Translations under genes and position numbers: made by a program
In this document: one piece after another, positions 6,143 through 8,459 of the stretch
How the letters are laid out: every line of letters starts with the position of its first letter
Position numbering within the stretch: position 1 is the stretch's first letter
The notes under the pieces: model-generated
Database searches by the model: none
Told to the model about the DNA's origin: nothing
Seen by the model: only the letters and a program-made list of their open reading frames with translations
From: JBAYVY01 sp041674345
Lineage (GTDB): Bacteria > Planctomycetota > Phycisphaerae > Phycisphaerales > Zrk34
Assembly: GCA_041674345.1 (NCBI GenBank)
Contig: JBAYVY010000154.1
Span: forward strand, 1 to 8,459
Direction of reading: 5' to 3'
DNA length: 8,459 bases

Positions 6143-6233
6143 CACAAAGCCGCCACCGCTGGTGGCGGTCTTCCGTACCCCGCGAGCGTCCAATCATACC
6201 CACGCTTTTACAACTCCCCAAGACCGCGACCAC
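6143..6233 (+). repeat. 91-bp direct repeat, copy B, just upstream of the RAYT start
   Basis: This is the partner of copy A, with 90 of 91 bases the same. It carries hairpin 4 (6146-6172), the same as hairpin 2, and the left arm of hairpin 5. It begins 19 bases upstream of the RAYT start codon, so it forms the 5' region of that gene's transcript. Confidence 0.92.
6193..6221 (-). promoter_or_regulatory. Possible RAYT promoter inside repeat copy B
   Basis: On the minus strand TTGGGG (6216-6221, 3 of 6) and TATGAT (6193-6198, 5 of 6) are 17 bases apart. They point at the RAYT gene, and hairpin 4 would lie in the leader. The same hexamers occur in copy A. The weak -35 makes this tentative. Confidence 0.25.
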
Positions 6234-6292
6234 CGGTCGCGGCTTTGTGGTGGTGAAAGACCGCGACCATTGCCGGGGGCGGTCGCGGCTTT
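6220..6292. repeat. REP-like hairpins 5 and 6, tandem, same orientation
   Basis: Hairpin 5 (6220-6246) pairs CCGCGACC with GGTCGCGG around a three-base loop (ACC). Hairpin 6 (6257-6292) has the same arms and a 12-base loop ending in CCGGGGGC, as in hairpin 3. Both end in GGCTTTGTG. They sit between the restriction-like gene's stop and the RAYT upstream region. Confidence 0.85.
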
Positions 6293-6301
6293 GTGAATAC
6301 A

Positions 6302-7453
6302 TCATCGCGCCCGCGCCTCAAACGACTGGCGAATCAATGACGCCGCTTCATCCAACTGCGACACATTGCTGATCGCCAGTTCAAGATCGGCACAGTAACC
6401 GCGATTGGAAACGTCCCTCGCAAATGATGGAGGGTTCTCCAAACGATCATATTTCAGTTGGAGTCGGAGCCGAAGACCATTTTGTCGAAATCGAACGGCA
6501 CAAAATCGCGTGTTGTCGCACCAGTAATCAATGCCTTTAACTATATAACGCTTCTCAATCTCTCCCGGCTTCAATGCAAGACACACGCGATCCACCGCAT
6601 GGTAAAGCTCCAACACCTCTTTCGGCTTCCCCGTGGTGTGATGCGATTCATCATATGCCGATCCGCCTTGTTTCGCTTTTCGTGTGACCCACGCTTTTTT
6701 CGCGCCTTCGTTGCGACCGGAGATTCCAGCATCAACCGCCGAAGATGGTGTAATGTTTGTCGATGAAATGACCGCGATTTCCCCGCGATCCGCCGTCCAA
6801 ATCCGTGCGATGCTTTCTTTGATCTGTCGCGGCGAAAGTTGGCCGTCACCCGTTTCTTTCTTCACAATATTCAAAAAAGGTCGGGGAGCCGCCCGCATGA
6901 TCGCATCAATCGCTTTTCGCACTTTTCCATCGGTAAACGTTTGTTCTCCCAGCGCGTCCAGCGTTCCCCTGGCCATTTCCTCGCGGGAAAACCGCCACAG
7001 TTGTTGCGATATCTGCTGAACCGACAAACCATCGGAATCGCGCGGGTCCAATGAAACTTCAAACATCAACTTGTCCGGCGCGGAACACTTCTCGACGCTG
7101 CGATAAACTTTCCATTTCAATCCGTTGGTCAGAACGCACCACACGACCCCGGCATTCGCCGCGTAACCCACCACCTGCGTGATCGCCTTGACATCATCCA
7201 ACGGATCGTCGAGCGACTTGGCTTCGACAAACAGAACGGGTTTGCCGTTGATTTGAAGCGCGTAATCCACGGACTTGCCGTCAACGGTCGGATATTCCAA
7301 TTGCACTTCATCGGGGTCTCGAACATCCCAACCCAACGCTTCGAGAAACGGATCAATGATGATGGTGCGTGTGGGCGTCTCTTTGAGTGAATGTTTCCGT
7401 AAGCCATCCACTTTCGTGCGGAGGGTCTCAACCGTTTGAAGAAGTTTGTTCAT
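6302..7453 (-). CDS. Restriction-nuclease-like protein: HsdR_N PD-(D/E)xK domain plus DUF5655
   Basis: Residues ~20-160 resemble the N-terminal nuclease domain of type I restriction HsdR proteins. They show PTRTIIIDPFLEALGWDV (27-44), then the PD-(D/E)xK core VDYAL (D63) and VLFVEAKS (E77, K79), then TQVVGYAANAGVVWCVLTNG (92-111). A linker region with PRQIKESIARIW (208-219) follows. Residues ~266-380 match DUF5655, with the YDESHHTTGKPKEVLELY, LQLKYDRLENPPSFARDVSN and LIRQSFE segments. At 383 residues it lacks the helicase motor of true HsdR. It is therefore a stand-alone nuclease-like protein; HsdR_N-DUF5655 proteins are known but their role is poorly defined, with defence or DNA repair likely. 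AGGA (7462-7465) lies 8 bases before the ATG. Composition is less GC-rich than the left genes, hinting at transfer. A truncated methyltransferase lies upstream on the same strand. Confidence 0.88.
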   Translation of the reverse strand: MNKLLQTVETLRTKVDGLRKHSLKETPTRTIIIDPFLEALGWDVRDPDEVQLEYPTVDGKSVDYALQINGKPVLFVEAKSLDDPLDDVKAITQVVGYAANAGVVWCVLTNGLKWKVYRSVEKCSAPDKLMFEVSLDPRDSDGLSVQQISQQLWRFSREEMARGTLDALGEQTFTDGKVRKAIDAIMRAAPRPFLNIVKKETGDGQLSPRQIKESIARIWTADRGEIAVISSTNITPSSAVDAGISGRNEGAKKAWVTRKAKQGGSAYDESHHTTGKPKEVLELYHAVDRVCLALKPGEIEKRYIVKGIDYWCDNTRFCAVRFRQNGLRLRLQLKYDRLENPPSFARDVSNRGYCADLELAISNVSQLDEAASLIRQSFEARAR

Positions 7454-7550
7454 GTCGGGAATCCTGTCTGTCGCGAAATGTTTTTACATAGCACGAATGG
7501 AAGGTATGGCGAGGGTCCGCAAAAATCAAACATCTCACGCCCGCCCTTTC

Positions 7551-7653
7551 TACTTCCGGGGTGGCGAAGAGCGCGACCGGCGGTCGCGGCTTTGCTTTTT
7601 ACTTTCGGGGGCGGGGGCTTACTTCCGGGGGTAACGCCCGGAAAACTCCGGGC
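7551..7653. repeat. Second patch of REP-like hairpin and ACTTCCGGG repeats
   Basis: Most of the ~300-base gene gap between the two minus-strand genes is repeat-like. It holds TACTTCCGGGG (7551-7561) and hairpin 7 (7567-7593: GCGACC, loop GGC, GGTCGC, followed by CTTTGCTTTTT, in the orientation of hairpin 3). It then holds two more 13-mers, one with a mismatch (7599-7611) and one perfect (7619-7631). A separate 7-base stem, GCCCGGA/TCCGGGC, lies at 7636-7653. The order hairpin-then-13-mers is the same as at 5555-5645. I see no supported gene in 7454-7634. Confidence 0.85.
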
Positions 7654-7757
7654 TTCAGAAACAATCGGTTCAACAACCCTACCAGGCCGCACAACTGAAA
7701 GACCTCGCTGAATCAATCAGTTCCGCTGTCGGTTCCTGGCATCAAGACAAGCCCTAA
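7635..7757 (+). pseudogene. Possible C-terminal remnant of a plus-strand gene
   Basis: Just beyond the repeat patch the plus strand keeps an open frame of 40 codons with no start codon, ending in LAESISSAVGSWHQDKP and a TAA (7755-7757). The stop overlaps that of the convergent methyltransferase fragment. The end looks helical and protein-like, and the frame is closed upstream by a TAA that belongs to a 13-mer repeat. It may be the tail of a gene cut by repeat insertion, or a chance frame. I do not recognise the family. Confidence 0.22.
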
Positions 7758-8344
7758 ACAGCAAACCGTTGGCCAATATTCCGTATGTCCGCAGCGCGAC
7801 CATACCGAATCGCTGACGACAAATCCTCAAACAAATAAGAATCTTTTTGTAAAACATCTATTCGGGCTTGCGCAATGCGCCGCTTAGCCACGTCGAGGTA
7901 ATTGATTCGTTTGCGCTTGAAAAGATGAACTTCCTGATTCTTTTCAATTCCGACAAAGTTGCGATCTTCATAGACAGCCGCCACCAAAAAACTTCCGCTT
8001 CCGAAAGCGCTGTCCAAAACCACTCCTCCTGGGGGACAGTAAGTGCGAATCAAATAACGCCCAAGCGCCACCGGTTTTTGGGTGGAATGCCACACGGTTC
8101 CATGACCTTCACTTTCCGCAGTTTTGCAATAAACGACATCTGTTGGAAACCGTTGTCCGCTGCTCTTAACTTTCACCGGTCGAAAATCGCCGTAACTGCC
8201 GGTAAATTGGTCCTTGCGCGTCCCCTTGTCATATGGCACATCCTCCCACATGACCGGTTGATAATCGGGTTGTTTCTTATAAAAAACACAGATGTCTTCG
8301 TGCTGACGCAACGGTTGTTTGCGGGCATTGAGAAAAGTAACCGT
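7754..8344 (-). pseudogene. Truncated DNA methyltransferase (N4/N6 type, C-terminal part)
   Basis: Homology to restriction-type DNA methyltransferases starts abruptly at FLNARKQPLRQHEDICVFYK, the usual middle of the protein. It runs on through HSTQKPVALGRYLIRTYCPP (86-105 of the 196-codon fragment) and the SAM-binding motif I VLDSAFGSGSFLVAA (109-123), with the motif II glutamate in VGIEKN (E134). The catalytic DPPY-type motif IV belongs to the N-terminal part, which is absent. The frame meets a TGA at 8345-8347, right where unrelated sequence begins. The motif order points to a beta-type enzyme. The fragment could initiate at a TTG (8309-8311) but would be catalytically dead. It ends at a TAG about 300 bases before the restriction-like gene on the same strand and was perhaps once its partner. 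The cause is probably insertion at about 8340. Confidence 0.85.
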
Positions 8345-8459
8345 TCACGGGTGATCGCCGTTTTTGAGCCAAAAACGAATGTTTGTCGAAAAATGGTCGA
8401 ACATTGGCTCGTCTTACCGCCGTTTTTGAAGCAGAATCGAGGCTTTTTGACCCCGTGAA
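8341..8459. mobile_element. Possible insertion-element end or MITE disrupting the methyltransferase
   Basis: Sequence unrelated to the methyltransferase starts here. It carries TTCACGGG at 8344-8351 and its exact inverse CCCGTGAA at 8452-8459, the last bases of the window. A 12-base direct repeat CGCCGTTTTTGA (8356-8367 and 8418-8429) lies within. It may be a ~120-bp MITE with terminal inverted repeats, or the end of a longer insertion sequence. Ending at a repeat also fits a contig break. No transposase is visible. Confidence 0.4.

Noticed and set aside
5478..6292. A CRISPR-like array from the repeated GC-rich units
   Set aside because: The repeats are few, palindromic, in both orientations and not separated by regular unique spacers. 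A RAYT gene lies between them, so REP elements explain them.
7450..7716. An 88-codon minus-strand frame in the gap between the restriction-like gene and the methyltransferase fragment
   Set aside because: Most of it is encoded by hairpin and 13-mer repeats and shows no family features.

Overview
This window reads as a bacterial chromosomal segment of fairly high GC. Chromosomal genes fill roughly the first 5.4 kb. A repeat-rich accessory stretch of visibly lower GC fills the last 3 kb. I suspect Planctomycetota or a relative, from the mix of a divergent DnaA, a PilZ fused to an anti-sigma-type ATPase, a small SET-domain protein and a REP-associated transposase. That is inference from gene style only. 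The window has an odd length, ends inside nuoD on the left and ends in a possible terminal inverted repeat on the right, so it may be a whole contig.

Left part (1-3276), all on the minus strand. The 5' end of nuoD (respiratory complex I) has its own predicted promoter. A 0.5-kb non-coding gap follows, then dnaA (replication initiator), which has a -35-perfect promoter candidate and a single DnaA-box-like site in its leader. Next comes a four-helix membrane protein of unknown function. On the plus strand come slyD (FKBP-type prolyl isomerase with a His-rich tail), a ~147-bp imperfect palindrome, a HATPase-PilZ fusion that may join c-di-GMP sensing to partner-switching control, and a SET-domain protein methyltransferase that may be translated from a leaderless mRNA.

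Right part (5450-8459). A REP-associated HUH tyrosine transposase (RAYT, minus strand) is bracketed by two 91-bp direct repeats that differ at one base. Seven related GC-rich hairpins occur here, in two orientations, like BIMEs. A 13-bp tandem array starts inside the transposase's own stop-codon region, so the array is made of copies of the gene's tail. The same core (ACTTCCGGG) recurs elsewhere in the window, including inside the membrane-protein gene and next to dnaA. Beyond this lie a HsdR_N-DUF5655 nuclease-like protein, another patch of the repeats, and the C-terminal part of a beta-type DNA methyltransferase. The methyltransferase has lost its catalytic motif at a boundary with a short sequence flanked by TTCACGGG inverted repeats.

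How the genes work together: the left genes are housekeeping or signalling and need not interact. The right part looks like a decayed restriction-modification or defence neighbourhood colonised by REP/RAYT elements and probably an insertion element. The most distinctive signal is the RAYT locus, especially the amplification of its own 3' end as a tandem repeat.
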